This document shows positions 61,256 to 64,000 of a DNA stretch of 64,000 bases, in pieces. This DNA is from Thysanoteuthis rhombus (lineage: Eukaryota; Mollusca; Cephalopoda; Oegopsida; Thysanoteuthidae): positions 1,280,501-1,344,500 of the forward strand of contig OY735225.1 of assembly GCA_963457665.1 (NCBI GenBank), written 5' to 3'. The notes under the pieces were generated by a model. It saw only the letters and a list, made by a program, of their open reading frames with translations, was not told the origin of the DNA and searched no databases. Made by a program: the position numbers and the translations under genes. Each line of letters begins with the position of its first letter. The first letter of the stretch is position 1.

Positions 61256-62023
61256 TGTCATTTACCCTTCTCAAAACTGTAGACAGTATCTTTTTATTTT
61301 ATTGTTAATTTAGCCCGTTTTTTTTAAATATTTTTATTATTGCATGAATTATATTGTAAAAAATCTATACACTTTTTCTTTTATCCTAATAATACAGCAT
61401 AATGATAACATTTTATAATTATCACATTATTCCTTTTTTTCTTATACAGTGTTACCTGAAAATATTAAGCATTATTCCTTCACCTGTAAATTTTGTTATT
61501 GAATGACTACCACAACATCTACGATAGAAATACTTATTCTTTGCTCATGTTAATCTGCCTGAATTTTTGCATCTTTTTATTTGTAAATCTCTATACAATG
61601 TGAAATGATAATTTTACATGTATAAAAATCCTGCTCCAGCCATTCCTAAAGAGTACAGCCAGTGGGATTTGTAGTTCTTCTCAAATAGTTTGTCTTAGGT
61701 TGGAGAGTATCTATCTGAAGTCACCGTCTCTTCTTCAAACATAAACATATTCAAATCAAATCCTAGAAAAGATCTTGGACATTGAATGTTTGAGTATGAA
61801 TTTTCAAACTAAATAATGAACCACGATAGGACTCCACAAGTTGACCATATCACCCTGATATATCCTGATTGAGATATGAACATGAAAAAAACATCATCTT
61901 ATGTTGAAACCCAGCTAGTATTATTTTCTTTCCATTATTTTAATTTATACTGAATTCATCTTTCAAGGATCTGGATCCCACTAATTTGAAAGGCTTGTTG
62001 TGACAATAATGAGAATTATTGGA

Positions 62024-62405
62024 TTGATGCAAAAGTTTCCTGCATTTTTGTTTGTTTTTTTGATAAAATCTTTTATTCATATAAAATCATAGCATTATTA
62101 TTCAGTCATCAAAGTATTTTTGTTACAATTCTATGACCCGATGCCACCTTTCAGCTAAATTGTCTATCCAACCATAGAAGAATGATTCCTATTATGATTC
62201 AAGGAATTCTTTGAGATTTAGAATACACCTCATGTGGAAGAACTTCTTGCCCTAACCTCATAATTATTTGCTGCATCCCATTTGCAACATGAGGTAAAGC
62301 ATTGTCTTGTAGCAAAAACACTGATTGACTTCCTTTCTTGGAAAAAAAGTTCTTTTCTCTTTCAATGCATCATTCAAATGAGCCAATTGCTCTCTGTCGT
62401 GTTGC
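62024..62405 (-). mobile_element. mariner-like transposon remnant (catalytic and C-terminal part)
   Basis: End repeat ttgatgcaaaagtttcctgc at 62024. The minus strand reads LLQDNALPHVANGMQQ, the 'LLHDNA.PH' catalytic block of mariner transposases. In another frame, near 62155-62095, it reads NLAERWHRVIEL...KYFDD. Stops and a frameshift; same family as 35165-35294. The 5' part is cut off by the next element. Confidence 0.85.
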
Positions 62406-63560
62406 AACTTCTGAACTTTTTGCCGAAGGACATTTTGCCGACAGACAGTAAGTTGACAGATATTTTGTCGAAAAACCTTTTTGCTAAAATGATGACTGAC
62501 TGGACCTTTTACCAGAGGGATGTCTCAAAATATTTATGTTTCATTTGGCTTGAAAAATAATTCATAAACTCACTCAAGCATACATTGATTTGTAGTGAAT
62601 TTCTTATTATTTTTTAAGTTTTTTTTTTTTTCTTTTCCCCTCTTTCACCAACAGACATCTTTATTCATTGGTCTTTTCAAAGGTAGAAAAGAAAAAAACC
62701 CTCTGAAATTTCTCAGAAATAATTTTGTTTTATATCCTTGATGACATTAGGACATTTTAAAAATGATTAAAATATCTGGCTGGAAATTGACTCTCTATTT
62801 AAGAACATGATTAATTGAAATTTAAAAAATGTTTTCTCAACTTTTTCTCTTGGCTTTGCTAGAGAGAAAAAAGCCTAAATTTTTATCTAAAGAAATGACA
62901 AACAAATTTTCATTAATCATTAAGTATTCGACTTATATCTTCATTTTTTAGTTTGTTCACTTCTATTAACAGCAAGATATCAAAATGTTTTAAATTGTTT
63001 AATGTAAAACTTCTAAAATCCAAGCTAATACCTATATGAATAACAAAAAAATTTTCAGCAGGAAATCAACACCTGATAAAGAAGAATTGTATAGAAAAGT
63101 TTTATTTGCTTTCTTATCAAATAAATGTCATCAATTATGATGAACATTTTGTAGAAAAAATCTTTTTTTTTAATGCGGTTCTTTCAGTGTTGTCTAAAAT
63201 GTAAAATAGAATTATTTTGGAGAAATTTCATTTTTCTTTTCCTTTTCTTTTTTTTTTTTTTTTTCAACTTTAAAAGGTCAATAGATAAAAAATAAAAATA
63301 TCTGTCAGCAAAAGACCAAAATAACATTTTTAAAAATAAAATAAGATTCACTTTCAATCAATACATGTTTGAATGATTCATTCACTTATTTTTTGCAAAA
63401 TGAAATATAAGTATTTTGACACAACAGACATTTAGACTTGAGTAAAACAGAAAATGAAATGGAAAAATCCTTCTGACAAAGAGGTTTTGGCAAAACATCT
63501 GCTCAACAGAACTTCTATCAGCAAAATGTCATTTGGCCAAATGTCCAGACATGAGTGCTC
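62405..63560. mobile_element. ~1.15-kb non-autonomous DNA element with ~70-bp imperfect TIRs
   Basis: Left 'tttttgccgaaggacatttt' + 'gccgacagacag'; right (reverse complement) 'gacatttggccaaatgacat' + 'tttgctgatagaag'. Both continue to 'agatattttgtcg'/'agatgttttgcca'. The interior is AT-rich without coding capacity. Confidence 0.65.
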
Positions 63561-64000
63561 CAAAGTAACTGTTCATCCAGGTTCCAGCAGTTTTTAATTT
63601 AAAAAATTCTCTTTGGATCTCACCAAACATTGGAAAGAATTGTTTTTATCTCTCAGATTCTGTTCAGGTTTAAATGTTTAAGACTTTCCTGTATCTAGTC
63701 ATTATTTTCTTTGTTTAGGATTCTTGTAATAAATCCATTTTTGATCATTGTATTAAACGGCATATGTACATCCCAGGAGTTTTGAAAGTTTAGCAAATAT
63801 GACCACAAAATCTTGGACTTTCTTCCTGGTTTGCCAGATTTTGCTGAACAGAGAGATAATCTGGGCTTTGTCTCGGAGACTTACCTAACACAAGCATTGG
63901 AATAGTGTTGAATTTGAAAATCTAGTGAGTCTGGAGGTAGAGGTTCAATACCAACTTCTTGAGGCATGCCTACCCTAAAAGGCTGAATTTCGATTTCAAA

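Larger units (their letters stand above)
59548..64000 (+). other. NEK1 intron 28 (incomplete)
   Basis: The donor at 59548 has no convincing partner acceptor plus phase-1 open exon before the window ends. 61260-62020 and 63560-64000 show nothing recognisable. Confidence 0.6.

Noticed and set aside
61448..61495. Possible NEK1 exon 29 after 'tatacag' (reads LPENIKHYSFT)
   Set aside because: Phase can fit, but there is no donor before the frame loses sense, and LPENI merely echoes the end of exon 28.
63190..63212. Possible exon after 'tctttcag'
   Set aside because: Stop after four codons in the required phase; no donor.

Overview
This is eukaryotic, almost certainly metazoan, AT-rich DNA. It has GT-AG introns, dense dispersed repeats, mariner-type and RTE-type relics, (TA)n microsatellites and tRNA-derived SINE heads. 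Short repeats built around an 'AGGGAAATAA...TTATCTCCCTT' motif, together with the LINE and mariner types, suggest a lophotrochozoan and most likely a mollusc. That placement is inference and moderate at best.

The window holds one convincing protein-coding gene, on the + strand: a NIMA-related kinase that I call NEK1. Twenty-eight coding exons run from an ATG at 9563 to a splice donor after 59547, with all junction phases consistent. Together they encode 795 codons plus one base. The N-terminal ~260 residues are a complete NEK kinase domain with intact G-loop, VIK lysine, HRD, DFG and activation-loop threonine. The rest is a basic, coiled-coil-prone regulatory region that aligns in order with vertebrate NEK1. 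No stop codon is reached, so the 3' end lies beyond 64000.

Upstream (1 to ~8750) no gene is recognisable, only repeats. A short GC/CpG-rich patch at about 8845-8900 carries an E-box and a perfect match to the RFX X-box consensus. RFX factors drive ciliary genes and NEK1 is a cilium/centrosome kinase, so this is the best candidate promoter element.

The introns carry a rich mobile-element record. Family A is a roughly 450-bp repeat with about 18 copies or fragments on both strands. Families B, C, D and a 'GCAGAGGTA' family are further dispersed repeats. There is a foldback family (four copies), at least four degenerate mariner-like transposons, two RTE-type LINE 3' ends, several MITE-like TIR elements, four or five tRNA-derived SINE heads, and a solo LTR with a 4-bp target duplication. 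Tandem arrays include a 25-bp x 9 array, a 20-bp x 9 array, a ~137-bp x 3 array and a ~750-bp polypyrimidine minisatellite inside intron 9. No CRISPR, rRNA or canonical tRNA gene was seen.
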